Positions 49,541 to 58,834 are shown, counted from the first letter of the stretch. The stretch is 64,000 nt of DNA from Bacteroidota bacterium (GCA_016706255.1 JADJJZ010000001.1:62001-126000), one strand, 5' to 3'. Numbers and translations: made by a program. Notes: a model not told the origin generated them from the letters alone.

Positions 49541-49570
49541 AAAAAAACCCGCTGATCACTCAACGGGTTT
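49541..49570 (-). terminator. Rho-independent terminator after dnaK
   Basis: AAACCCG-C-TGA and TCA-A-CGGGTTT form a stem with one mismatch and a 4-nt loop; the A run before it reads TTTTTTTT on the minus strand. It is 24 nt after the dnaK stop. Confidence 0.85.
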
Positions 49571-49593
49571 TCGAATTAATTATTGATCTAAAA

Positions 49594-51492
49594 TTACTTT
49601 ACTTCCTCAAACTCAACATCATCTGTTTTGCTTGCATTTTCGGTAGTTTGATCAGTATTATCGGCAGCGCCGGTGTTTGGTTGTGCCTGTTGTGCTGCAT
49701 ACATTTCCTGACTTGCGTTGTTCCATGCTGCGTTCAGTTTTTCGATTGCGGCATCACATGCAGTTGCATCCTGTGCTTTATGCGCTTCACGCAATTCATT
49801 CAATGCATCCTGAATTGGCTGTTTAGTTGCGTCACTTAATTTATCTCCAAACTCAGCTAATTGTTTTTCAGTTTCGAAAATCATACCATCTGCACGATTG
49901 AGTTTTTCGATTTTTTCTTTAGCCACTCTGTCGGTTTCTTCGTTTGCTTTTGCTTCATCGCGCATACGTTTAATTTCATCGTCGCTTAATCCTGTTGAAG
50001 CTTCAATACGAATACTTTGTTCTTTACCTGTTCCTTTATCTTTTGCCGTAACATGTAAAATACCGTTCGCATCGATATCAAAAATTACTTCAATTTGAGG
50101 TGTTCCTCTTCTTGCAGGTGGAATGCCATCTAAAATAAAACGACCGATTGTGCGGTTATCTTTAGATAATGAACGTTCACCTTGTAAAATATGAATTTCT
50201 ACAGAAGGCTGATTATCAGCAGCAGTTGAAAACACTTCACTTTTTTTTGTAGGAATCGTTGTGTTTGATTCTATTAATTTCGTAAACACACCACCATAAG
50301 TTTCAATACCTAACGATAAAGGTGTAACATCGAGTAAGAGTACATCTTTTACTTCACCTGTTAATACACCACCCTGAATTGCAGCACCAACGGCAACAAC
50401 TTCATCAGGGTTTACACTACGGTTAGGTTTTTTTCCGAAATATTGTTCAACAACTTCCTGAATTTTCGGAATACGTGTTGAACCACCAACTAAAATAATT
50501 TCGTCGATTTCATTTTTGCTATATCCCGCATCTTTTAAAGCAGCTTCACAAGGACGCAGTGTACGTTGAATTAAATCGTCAGTTAATTGCTCAAATTTTG
50601 CGCGACTGATTTTTTTAACAAGGTGCTTAGGCACGCCATCTATAGCTGTGATATATGGTAAATTCACTTCAGTTTCCATAGAAGCAGATAATTCCACTTT
50701 TGCTTTTTCTGAAGCTTCCTTTAAACGTTGTAAAGCCATTGGATCTTTGCGTAAATCGATGGTTGGTTCTTCTTTTTTGAATTCATCTGCCAACCAGTCC
50801 ATTATTTTTTTATCAAAGTCGTCACCACCTAAATGCGTATCGCCATTGGTTGATTTAACTTCAAAAACGCCGTCACCTAATTCAAGAATAGACACATCAA
50901 AAGTACCGCCACCTAAGTCAAAAACGGCAATTTTCATGTCTTTATGACGTTTATCCATACCGTAGGCTAAAGCCGCAGCCGTAGGTTCGTTGATAATTCG
51001 TTTTACTTTTAAACCTGCAATTTCGCCGGCTTCTTTTGTTGCCTGACGTTGTGAGTCATTAAAATATGCAGGAACAGTAATAACAGCTTCAGTAACTTCT
51101 GTTCCGAGGTAATCTTCAGCCGTTTTTTTCATTTTTTGCAACACCATGGCAGAAATTTCCTGCGGTGTATACAAACGATCTGCAATTTTAACACGGGCAG
51201 TGTCATTATCGCCACGTGTAACTTCATAACTCACCATTTCAAGTTCTTTGCTCACTTCGCTGTAACGGTGACCCATAAAGCGTTTGATAGAACTGATTGT
51301 TTTGCGCGGATTGGTAATCGCCTGACGTTTGGCTGAATCACCTACCTTGCGCTCACCATTGTCTAAAAATGCTACGATAGAAGGCGTCGTGCGGCGTCCT
51401 TCGTCGTTTGGAATAACAACAGGTTCGTTACCTTCCATCACTGAAACGCAGCTATTTGTTGTTCCTAAGTCTATACCTATGATTTTTCCCAT
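49594..51492 (-). CDS. dnaK: Chaperone protein DnaK (Hsp70)
   Basis: The 632-aa protein is a full-length DnaK. It has the N-terminal ATPase signatures MGKIIGIDLGTTNSCVSVME, AVFDLGGGTFDVSI and ILVGGSTRIPKIQ, the linker LLLDVTPLSLGIET, the beta-sandwich substrate domain, a helical lid and a Gln/Asn/Ala-rich tail ending DDVEFEEVK (the usual EE-V-x end of DnaK). It has no grpE or dnaJ neighbour in the window. A perfect palindrome CTGTCAGACAG lies about 80 nt upstream of the start, in the gap to the divergent DUF4249 gene. Confidence 0.99.
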   Translation of the reverse strand: MGKIIGIDLGTTNSCVSVMEGNEPVVIPNDEGRRTTPSIVAFLDNGERKVGDSAKRQAITNPRKTISSIKRFMGHRYSEVSKELEMVSYEVTRGDNDTARVKIADRLYTPQEISAMVLQKMKKTAEDYLGTEVTEAVITVPAYFNDSQRQATKEAGEIAGLKVKRIINEPTAAALAYGMDKRHKDMKIAVFDLGGGTFDVSILELGDGVFEVKSTNGDTHLGGDDFDKKIMDWLADEFKKEEPTIDLRKDPMALQRLKEASEKAKVELSASMETEVNLPYITAIDGVPKHLVKKISRAKFEQLTDDLIQRTLRPCEAALKDAGYSKNEIDEIILVGGSTRIPKIQEVVEQYFGKKPNRSVNPDEVVAVGAAIQGGVLTGEVKDVLLLDVTPLSLGIETYGGVFTKLIESNTTIPTKKSEVFSTAADNQPSVEIHILQGERSLSKDNRTIGRFILDGIPPARRGTPQIEVIFDIDANGILHVTAKDKGTGKEQSIRIEASTGLSDDEIKRMRDEAKANEETDRVAKEKIEKLNRADGMIFETEKQLAEFGDKLSDATKQPIQDALNELREAHKAQDATACDAAIEKLNAAWNNASQEMYAAQQAQPNTGAADNTDQTTENASKTDDVEFEEVK

Positions 51493-51571
51493 TGTATAAA
51501 GATTGTTTTTTTACGAGTTTTTAATCAACTCCACAAGTCAATGATTATACCATCACGAAATTTATGACACA

Positions 51572-51582
51572 CTGTCAGACAG
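51572..51582. promoter_or_regulatory. 11-bp palindrome upstream of dnaK
   Basis: CTGTC-A-GACAG is perfectly symmetric and is followed by more GTCAG/GACAC words (about 51565-51590). It may be part of a heat-shock control region, but no known Bacteroidota heat-shock motif is clearly matched (no CIRCE-like TTAGCACTC). Confidence 0.3.
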
Positions 51583-51717
51583 ATAGTCAGTTTTTTGCCC
51601 GGGAACATGAATTTTGTCCTGTTTTTGACCCCTTCCCTAACAAATTTGCAGTTTGTGTATTAACATCCTTTAAGGTTAAACTTTACAATCGGCTTACAAT
51701 CCGATGACCAAAAAACT

Positions 51718-51725
51718 TATCTTTG
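51718..51725 (+). promoter_or_regulatory. -7 promoter element (TATCTTTG) of the DUF4249 lipoprotein gene, near-leaderless
   Basis: Exact TAnnTTTG match with only 6 nt between its G and the ATG at 51732. The mRNA should start within a few nt of the start codon. Confidence 0.55.
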
Positions 51726-51731
51726 CACCCT

Positions 51732-52805
51732 ATGAATAAATGGCTGGTGGCGGCAGGGATAACAATTGCTGCATTTACAAATAGTTGCTCAACCGATTTC
51801 GATCTGAATGCTGATTTTATTGAAACACCCGTTGTATATGGGTTATTGGATGCTTCAGTAGATACACAATATATTAGAATTAACCGCGCTTATTTAAGTG
51901 ATGAAGTGGACGGACTTACGCTTGCTGCCGACCCAAATTCTATATATTATGGTGATGAATTGCAAGTGCGTATTGAAGAATATAATGGCGCACTGGTAAA
52001 TACTTATATACTTGAGCGTGTTGACGGCGATACTTTAGGCATGCCAAAACAAGATGGCATTTTTGCTTCATCTCCAAATATTCTATATCGTTTTGTAGCT
52101 GATTTAGATTATACGCATTATTATAAATTGGTTGCAGAAAATACCGAAACCGGGAAAATTATTGAAGCAACTACCAACGTTATCGATAGTTTTGCTATTA
52201 CCCGCCCCGACGATGAAAGCGTGTTCCCATTTGCAGTTTCATTATCGCCGCAAAATGTGTTTCAATTAAGATGGAAATCGGCACAGGACGCAAAAATTTA
52301 TGATATCACCATGCGTTTTCACTACCGTGAAGGTATTTATTATCCGGAAGGCGACAGTATTCATTATACATTTTCAGGTTACAAAGATTGGGTTGTAGAA
52401 CGCAACGTTGAGGCTGAAAGCACGGATGGAAATCTTACCATTACCTATGATGTTCCGGGTGAAACATTTTATAATTTTATTAAAACAGAATTTGATCCTG
52501 TAGATGATTTCAGTTTTATTCGTATCGCCGATTCAGTGCAATTTTTTATTGATGGTGGCGGATTAGAACTCTTCACTTATTTCGAATACAATGCTGCTAC
52601 GTTAGGCATCACTGAAGGGCAAATTACTGAGGCATATACCAATGTTGTTGGCGGATTAGGAATTTTATCCAGCCGCTACCACAAAGAAGGTCATATTTAT
52701 CCGCTGGCAATTCAAACCAGAGATTCTATTGCCTGCAGTAGTGTTACTAACGGATTAAATTTTGCGCCTGATGGAAGTACATTTGGATTTCCATATTGTG
52801 ATTAA
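51732..52805 (+). CDS. DUF4249 family lipoprotein
   Basis: The product of 357 aa (ATG at 51732) has a lipoprotein signal (MNKWLVAAGITIAAFTNSCS; lipobox T-N-S-C with Cys19). The mature part is beta-rich and has the DUF4249-like start (PVVYGLLDASVDTQYIRINRAYL). It ends with GGLGILSSRY, where the family's conserved glycine-rich Ser-Ser-Arg motif lies. DUF4249 proteins occur beside TonB receptors in Bacteroidota, but none is near here. It converges with a paralogue (52821-53882) with 15 nt between the stops. Role unknown. Confidence 0.85.
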   Translation: MNKWLVAAGITIAAFTNSCSTDFDLNADFIETPVVYGLLDASVDTQYIRINRAYLSDEVDGLTLAADPNSIYYGDELQVRIEEYNGALVNTYILERVDGDTLGMPKQDGIFASSPNILYRFVADLDYTHYYKLVAENTETGKIIEATTNVIDSFAITRPDDESVFPFAVSLSPQNVFQLRWKSAQDAKIYDITMRFHYREGIYYPEGDSIHYTFSGYKDWVVERNVEAESTDGNLTITYDVPGETFYNFIKTEFDPVDDFSFIRIADSVQFFIDGGGLELFTYFEYNAATLGITEGQITEAYTNVVGGLGILSSRYHKEGHIYPLAIQTRDSIACSSVTNGLNFAPDGSTFGFPYCD

Positions 52806-52820
52806 ATAAATATTCTTATT

Positions 52821-53882
52821 TTAAAAAGCACAACCCGGATAAGCGGGATTGGTTTTGCTTGAAACAAATCGTAGGTTGCCTGTTATGGAACCACATGCAA
52901 TTGAGTCGAGTGTGGAATCATATAATTTAATATCGGTAGCATGCTGTCCGTGGCGCGAAGAAAACATCCCGATACCGCCCTGTATGTTTGTATATTCCGG
53001 TGAAATATAATCCTGATTTAATCCTACGTTGGCAAGCATATTTAAATACAAATCGTAAAGCTCAGTTCCTCCAGCATACCAATGGTAATTAACACCAACG
53101 GCAGTTCGAATTACATTTTCATCTTCCGGAATTGCGCTGACTAAAAAACTGTAAAATGAATGTCTGGGTAACGAATAACTGATGTTGCTGAAACCGTCGG
53201 TATTATCTCCTACTTTCTCATTAAATATTTGCCAGTTTAATGTTTTTAAAATAGAATCTCCGGTGTAAATATTTTTTTCGTAATAATTAAAATCCATCCA
53301 CAACTCATACATGATGCCGTTTACAGCCTGCTTACAGGTGTAAGTTATTTTTCCGGTATCTGCAAAACTGATATAGGTATTGGAGATGGTTGGATAATAC
53401 AAATAAAAACTTTGCACTAAATTGGTTTGAGATGTAATGGTATCGCCGGTATTATTATTTATGATAAATAACTTATAGGCAGCCATACTATCCAGCTTAG
53501 TTGTTATACGATATAATATATTTTTGGATGTAGCAAATACACCTTCTTCTTTTTCGATGCCAAGGGAATCACCATCAACATAATCTATACTAATGGTTTT
53601 AATAAATGCTCCGTTTAACCATTCTTCAAGATAAACATGTAAATCGTTGTAATCATAAAATATTTCATCAGCATCGGTTGCCAAAATATAGGCATTAGTA
53701 TTTGGTTCCAGAAAAGTTTTTTCGATGCGGATAAAGTTGGTATCAACACCATAATCCAATAATCCAAACACTACTACTTTTTCTGTGTAATCACCATTAA
53801 TTTCTAATGTATTATCACATGAATAAAATGCCGTTGCAAAAATGCAAAAGCCCAAAACCCATGTAAGTGTTTTATTGAACAT
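52821..53882 (-). CDS. DUF4249-like lipoprotein, paralogue of the neighbouring gene
   Basis: The 353-aa protein has a lipoprotein signal (MFNKTLTWVLGFCIFATAFY; lipobox F-Y-S-C). It repeats the layout of its convergent neighbour: VVVFGLLDYGVDTNFIRIEK corresponds to VVYGLLDASVDTQYIRIN, VDGDSLGI to VDGDTLGM, FATSKNILYRI to FASSPNILYRF, and GGIGMFSSRH to GGLGILSSRY. They are therefore old duplicates, now on opposite strands and tail to tail. The C-terminus (GNLRFVSSKTNPAYPGCAF) has a Cys near the end, as has the other (DGSTFGFPYCD). The function is unknown. Confidence 0.85.
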   Translation of the reverse strand: MFNKTLTWVLGFCIFATAFYSCDNTLEINGDYTEKVVVFGLLDYGVDTNFIRIEKTFLEPNTNAYILATDADEIFYDYNDLHVYLEEWLNGAFIKTISIDYVDGDSLGIEKEEGVFATSKNILYRITTKLDSMAAYKLFIINNNTGDTITSQTNLVQSFYLYYPTISNTYISFADTGKITYTCKQAVNGIMYELWMDFNYYEKNIYTGDSILKTLNWQIFNEKVGDNTDGFSNISYSLPRHSFYSFLVSAIPEDENVIRTAVGVNYHWYAGGTELYDLYLNMLANVGLNQDYISPEYTNIQGGIGMFSSRHGQHATDIKLYDSTLDSIACGSITGNLRFVSSKTNPAYPGCAF

Positions 53883-53886
53883 ATGT

Positions 53887-53894
53887 CAAAAGTA
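53887..53894 (-). promoter_or_regulatory. -7 promoter element (TACTTTTG) of the second DUF4249 gene, near-leaderless
   Basis: Exact TAnnTTTG match on the minus strand; its final G is 4 nt before the ATG at 53882. Confidence 0.5.
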
Positions 53895-53975
53895 ATGTTA
53901 CAATGCATTGGTAACTTAGTAAAATTAACAAATGACAAACAGCTTACAAAAAAATAACAGGAATATGGCAGGCAT

Positions 53976-54013
53976 AAAAAAACCGGGTTGTTTTAAGCAA
54001 CCCGGTTTATTAT
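53976..54013 (-). terminator. Rho-independent terminator
   Basis: AAACCGGGTTG and CAACCCGGTTT form an 11-bp perfect stem around TTTTAAG, with an A run to the left that reads as T run on the minus strand. It follows the propeller-UnbV gene by about 15 nt. Confidence 0.93.
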
Positions 54014-54027
54014 TTTGAAAGCAAGTA

Positions 54028-56409
54028 TTAATGATTATGCTGCATATTCATGTAGCGGTCATTTCCACCTTCACCCATTGTCATCATCATTTTGTGTGTG
54101 AATGATTTTTCAGGAGTACTTTGGAAAACGAAAGGAACCAATGCGATTGGCGTAAACCCTTCTTTACCCTCAGTAACTGCAATAAACTGGTTCATTTGAA
54201 CATCGTTTAATACTGTTACAATTCCACTGGTAGGCCAGGTAATTTCGATTTTTTTGATTGCGGTTGCTTTTCCAAGACCAATTTCCTGGCGTAAGCTGTT
54301 AGCACCAAAACTAGAACCTTGAGTAACCCATTCATAAATGTAACGTTCTTTACCGTTTTCAATTGTTGTAATTTTTAAACGGGCACCACGTGCACATCTG
54401 TTTGTTTTTGTTCCTTCAAGGTCAATTGAAATCCAGTTATTACCAAAAGATGCTGGATTTTCGAATAAACAATCATAAAATCCTGAAGCTTCATAAGCAC
54501 CACCCATTTGAGCAAATATTTCAGGGTAACCATCATTATTTAAATCGGCAAATGAAATTTCGTGGCCTTTTTGTAATACGCCTACACCTGCTGCTGTAGA
54601 TACTTCCTGGTAGTATTTACCACCATCGTTACGCAACATACGGTTTGGAGTTAATGAGCGCATATCAGGCTTACCTGTTCCAACGTAGAAGTCGATCCAG
54701 CCATCCATATCAAAATCGCCATAACTGGAGCCCATTACTAAGAATGTACGGCTTGCCAATCCTGTTTTATCTGCAATATTGGTAAATGTTCCATCGTGAT
54801 TATTGCGATATAATGCAGTTTTATCACTTTGAGTTGGTTTACCAAAATATTCTGCAGGAATATCATTATCAGAAATATTAGCGCTATAACTAAAGTTCAT
54901 AATATCTAACCAGCCATCGTTATCAAAATCGAAGAACCAGCAAGGGAAACTTGATTCAGGACCTTGAACACCGGCTTCTTTAGTTACGTTTGTAAATGTA
55001 ATTTTTGCGCTGCCTTTTTTGGTATCGTTGCGGAATAAATAATTTTTGAAACCATTTGCAGAAATATAAACGTCAGCATCGCCATCATTATCATAGTCAC
55101 CTGAAGTAACACCTTTTACAAATGAATTCACATTGATACCTGCTTCTTTAGCAATTTCACGGAATTTACCTTTTTCATTAATCCATAATTGGCAGTCGTT
55201 AATTTTATCACCTTTACGAGAAGCCTCGTTACCAATATATAAATCTAACCAACCATCATTATTAAAATCGGCCCAAGTTGCAGCCTGTGAAGGTCTTGTT
55301 GTCCAAATACCAACCTCACGAGTTACATCTGTAAATGTTGAATCACCATTGTTACGTAATAATGAACTTGGTAAAATACCAAAGTTGCTGTACCATGCAC
55401 CACGAGAAACCCAAACATCTAAATTACCATCATTATTGTAATCGGTTTGCTGAATCATTAATCCACCCGGATATTCACTTAAACCTGCTTTTTCAGAAAT
55501 ATCATCAAATGTACCATCGCCTTTATTTAATAAAAGGAAACTTCTTTCTTTTAATCCCCAACCGCAAGTGAAAATATCGATAAGGTTATCATTATTAAAG
55601 TCATCACAAATAACACCACCACACATGTTAGGATTATCTACACCTAAATCGATAGCAACGTTTTTAAAACGTGGAACATCATATTCCGATTTTAAAGCTG
55701 CAGGTGGAACCAACCATTGTGTCGGAACTGATTCAGGATAAGTACCTAATTGCATGTAAGCGATATTCATCAACCACATTGCCGATAAATTTTCAGGTTC
55801 ATATTTCAAACAATCAGTATATGCCTGAACTGCCATGGTAGGACCATCTTTTTTCTGACTTTGAGCAGCCTTAGAAAGTGGCCAAATACAAGATTCAGCG
55901 TTGTGTAAACCAATACAGTTTTCTACTTCGCCAAAACGTAAATACACTAACCCTTTTGTATAATACCAACCGCCGAATTGTGCGTCAGTCAATTTCTTAA
56001 ATTGGGGTGATTTTTCAAACTCATCTATTTTTGTAATTGCATCGTTTACACGTCCACAATTCAACAACTGATTACAAACATCAAAATACCATTGATATTT
56101 TCCGCTTGCATCTTCAGGAATTGGAAGGGCTAATAAACTTTCTGCAATTGCAGTGTTCATAAAACGTAAGCCCGGTTTGTTAACTACATCATAAACCTGA
56201 TGCAGGTAGTCTGTCATCGCTTTGTTACCGGTTTCTTTTGAAGTCCAGGCAACTTCTTTGATGTCGGCAGACTGCTGTGCTGCTACACGTTTGTTGTCAC
56301 GGCCTTTTACGAGGCCCATGATTTTACCTTTCATGGCATAAGAACCAACGCCTAAAACAGCGATAATTACGCCACCGATTAATAAAATCCTTTTGGTTTT
56401 CTTGTTCAT
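54028..56409 (-). CDS. FG-GAP beta-propeller/ASPIC-UnbV protein with Met/His-rich tail, paralogue 2
   Basis: The product of 793 aa (start ATG at 56409) has an N-terminal membrane anchor (RILLIGGVIIAVLGVGSYAM) and a helical TPR-like region (about 60-220) with a C-x3-H-x4-C motif in ENCIGLHNAESCIWP. A seven-bladed FG-GAP/VCBS propeller follows (about 235-640); its seven D-x-(D/N)-x-D calcium motifs include DFNNDNLID, DYNNDGNLD and DYDNDGDAD. An ASPIC/UnbV domain comes next (about 650-760), with the conserved TNRCARGARLKI and SFGANSLRQEIGLG. The last 20 residues are Met/His-rich (ending MNMQHNH). It lies 111 nt downstream of a paralogue with the same plan. Function unknown. Confidence 0.9.
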   Translation of the reverse strand: MNKKTKRILLIGGVIIAVLGVGSYAMKGKIMGLVKGRDNKRVAAQQSADIKEVAWTSKETGNKAMTDYLHQVYDVVNKPGLRFMNTAIAESLLALPIPEDASGKYQWYFDVCNQLLNCGRVNDAITKIDEFEKSPQFKKLTDAQFGGWYYTKGLVYLRFGEVENCIGLHNAESCIWPLSKAAQSQKKDGPTMAVQAYTDCLKYEPENLSAMWLMNIAYMQLGTYPESVPTQWLVPPAALKSEYDVPRFKNVAIDLGVDNPNMCGGVICDDFNNDNLIDIFTCGWGLKERSFLLLNKGDGTFDDISEKAGLSEYPGGLMIQQTDYNNDGNLDVWVSRGAWYSNFGILPSSLLRNNGDSTFTDVTREVGIWTTRPSQAATWADFNNDGWLDLYIGNEASRKGDKINDCQLWINEKGKFREIAKEAGINVNSFVKGVTSGDYDNDGDADVYISANGFKNYLFRNDTKKGSAKITFTNVTKEAGVQGPESSFPCWFFDFDNDGWLDIMNFSYSANISDNDIPAEYFGKPTQSDKTALYRNNHDGTFTNIADKTGLASRTFLVMGSSYGDFDMDGWIDFYVGTGKPDMRSLTPNRMLRNDGGKYYQEVSTAAGVGVLQKGHEISFADLNNDGYPEIFAQMGGAYEASGFYDCLFENPASFGNNWISIDLEGTKTNRCARGARLKITTIENGKERYIYEWVTQGSSFGANSLRQEIGLGKATAIKKIEITWPTSGIVTVLNDVQMNQFIAVTEGKEGFTPIALVPFVFQSTPEKSFTHKMMMTMGEGGNDRYMNMQHNH

Positions 56410-56520
56410 TTTTTCTGATTGAAGTTGCAAAATTCCGCAATTAAATGCGGTTTTAAGCTATTTTTTAGTTTGAAACGATTAAAACTTTCTTAAGTGGTTT
56501 TTAAATATTTTGTTAATTGA

Positions 56521-58809
56521 TTACATCGGGTGATTATGATGCATCATCATGGTATCCATCGGCATAGCTGCAAATTTGAACGCTTTGAAGCCCTCAACTT
56601 CAACAGCATCCTGACCTTCAGTAATTTTTACAAAGGCGTTTATTGGCACATTGGTGATGATTTGTTTTGTATTTGGCCCTTGCCAGGTAATTTCAATCTG
56701 TTTAATTGCAACCGCTTTACCAATACCTGTTTCCAGGCGATTACTGTTTACACCAAAACTACCGCCATTGCTTACTACCAGATAAATATCACGGGTAGTT
56801 TTATCGGCATTTTCAACGGTTATTTTTACTTTCGAGCCCATTGCACAACGGTTTGCCTTAACACCAACAAGTTGAATGGATACCCAGTTATTACCGGTAT
56901 TACCCGGATTTTCATAAAAAGCACCCTGAAATCCATCACCTTCATAACCACCACCCATATCTTCATATACATCCTGGTCACCATCATTGTCTACATCACC
57001 AAAACCAATTCCGTGACCTTTTTGTAAATGCCCGAAGCCTCCTGAATGGGTAACATCCTGATAAGATTTGCCTTCATTATTTCTAAACATTCTTTTAGGA
57101 ACAAGTGAAGTATAGTTTGGTGTTCCGGTTCCGGAATAAATATCTAACCAACCATCGTTATCAATATCACCAAAACTTAAACCCATTACTGTCATGGCAA
57201 CATCCATATGCATCTCTTTAGTAACATCCGTAAATGTGCCATCACCATTATTGCGATATAATACTGAATATTCACCTTTAACCGGTTTATTAAAATATTC
57301 TGCTGCATTATCGTAATCACAATTTTCTGCATCATAAGTCATTATGGTTAAATCTTCCCAACCATCATTATTATAATCTAAAAATGCAACAGGGAAACTC
57401 TTAATTGGCATACCGACACCGGCTTCTTTTGTTACATCGGTGAATTTAATTTTTCCGCCATTTTTTCCGGTATCGTTGCGTAATAAAAAGTTTTCTGTTC
57501 CCTGACTTGAGATGCAGATATCCATGTAACCATCATTATTATAATCTGCAGCCGCAACACCTTTTGCAAAACATAAAATACCTGCTCCTGAATCTTTTCC
57601 TGCATTTATAAATTTACCTTTTCCATCACTGATAAATAATTCACAAGGATATTTTTCAGTATCGCGACGCGTTTCATTGCCGAAATAAATATCTAACCAA
57701 CCATCGTTATTAAAATCTGCAAACACAGATGCCTGAGTCGGATAAAGATGTTCCATTAAACCGGTTTCATATGTTACGTCGGTAAATGTGCCATCACCAT
57801 TGTTACGTAATAATGATGCAGGTAATTTTCCAAAATCGTTCCACCATGCACCACGCGGAATCAAGACATCCATCCAGCCATCGTTATTATAATCGGCGCA
57901 TTTCATATCCAATCCGCCTGTAATACCTTTTAATGTTGATGCCTCAGTAACATCTTTAAATGTGCCATCTCCATTATTAAACATGACCTTTACCTGTTCA
58001 TCTAAAAACCAACCTGAAGCGATGATATCTAAATTGCCATCATTATTAAAATCTTCAACACATACACCACCCGATTTAGTAATAAAATCAAGACCCAATT
58101 CACCAGCTATATTTTTAAATTTACCAACATCATAAGTTGATTTAAATTCTTCGGGATTAATTCTATATTGCGCAGGAACACCATCAGGATATTGACCTAA
58201 ATTCATATAAGCCACATTTAATAAAAACATGGACGTTAAATCATCTGGATTATCTTTTAAGATTTCCAGCCATAAATCAACTGCTACTTTTGTAGGATCA
58301 GTAATTTGATACCAACCACCTTTTTGAATGGGTAAAATACATGATTCTGAAGTGTGCAGTGCCACACAATTTTTTTGTTCACCTAAACGCATATAGGCAA
58401 CTGCTTTCATGTATTTAATATCTTTTAATAAATCACCACCGATTTTTGCTTCATCTGCCTTTTTTATTGCTTCATCGTATGCTGCAATCGATTTTTCAGT
58501 ATCACCCGCAAATAACCATTCATCAGCTATTGCTTTTTTCCATTCTACATATTTTTTCGAATCTTTTGGTGGAGTTGCTTTTTCGTAATCTGTTGCACGT
58601 GTAGTACTTGCAAAACGATTTTTCGGGTTTTTAAAATAAGTACTGTTACAATCAGCTAAATATTTAGCCATTGCTTCATTACTCGGCAAACTAGTATCAT
58701 ATACAATCGTGTTTTGTGCGAATTCGCGTTGTTTTTTCTCTTTTCCGCAACCTGCAACTACCAATAAAATGGTGATGGTAAGGATAGAAAACAAGGATAG
58801 TTTGTTCAT
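56521..58809 (-). CDS. FG-GAP beta-propeller/ASPIC-UnbV lipoprotein with Met/His-rich tail, paralogue 1
   Basis: The 762-aa protein has a lipoprotein signal (MNKLSLFSILTITILLVVAG followed by Cys) and the same order as its neighbour: TPR-like region with C-x3-H-x4-C (QKNCVALHTSESCILP), seven FG-GAP/VCBS blades (DFNNDGNLD, DYNNDGWMD, DFNNDGWLD, DYNNDGYMD, DYNNDGWED, DIDNDGWLD, DVDNDGDQD), and an ASPIC/UnbV domain (ANRCAMGSKVKI, SFGVNSNRLETGIG). The tail ends MDTMMMHHNHPM. The pair looks like a tandem duplication, one copy lipid-anchored and one with a membrane segment. Metal binding by the tails is inferred, not shown. Confidence 0.9.
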   Translation of the reverse strand: MNKLSLFSILTITILLVVAGCGKEKKQREFAQNTIVYDTSLPSNEAMAKYLADCNSTYFKNPKNRFASTTRATDYEKATPPKDSKKYVEWKKAIADEWLFAGDTEKSIAAYDEAIKKADEAKIGGDLLKDIKYMKAVAYMRLGEQKNCVALHTSESCILPIQKGGWYQITDPTKVAVDLWLEILKDNPDDLTSMFLLNVAYMNLGQYPDGVPAQYRINPEEFKSTYDVGKFKNIAGELGLDFITKSGGVCVEDFNNDGNLDIIASGWFLDEQVKVMFNNGDGTFKDVTEASTLKGITGGLDMKCADYNNDGWMDVLIPRGAWWNDFGKLPASLLRNNGDGTFTDVTYETGLMEHLYPTQASVFADFNNDGWLDIYFGNETRRDTEKYPCELFISDGKGKFINAGKDSGAGILCFAKGVAAADYNNDGYMDICISSQGTENFLLRNDTGKNGGKIKFTDVTKEAGVGMPIKSFPVAFLDYNNDGWEDLTIMTYDAENCDYDNAAEYFNKPVKGEYSVLYRNNGDGTFTDVTKEMHMDVAMTVMGLSFGDIDNDGWLDIYSGTGTPNYTSLVPKRMFRNNEGKSYQDVTHSGGFGHLQKGHGIGFGDVDNDGDQDVYEDMGGGYEGDGFQGAFYENPGNTGNNWVSIQLVGVKANRCAMGSKVKITVENADKTTRDIYLVVSNGGSFGVNSNRLETGIGKAVAIKQIEITWQGPNTKQIITNVPINAFVKITEGQDAVEVEGFKAFKFAAMPMDTMMMHHNHPM

Positions 58810-58834
58810 ATTTAGAGGTGTTTTAAAAACGGTG

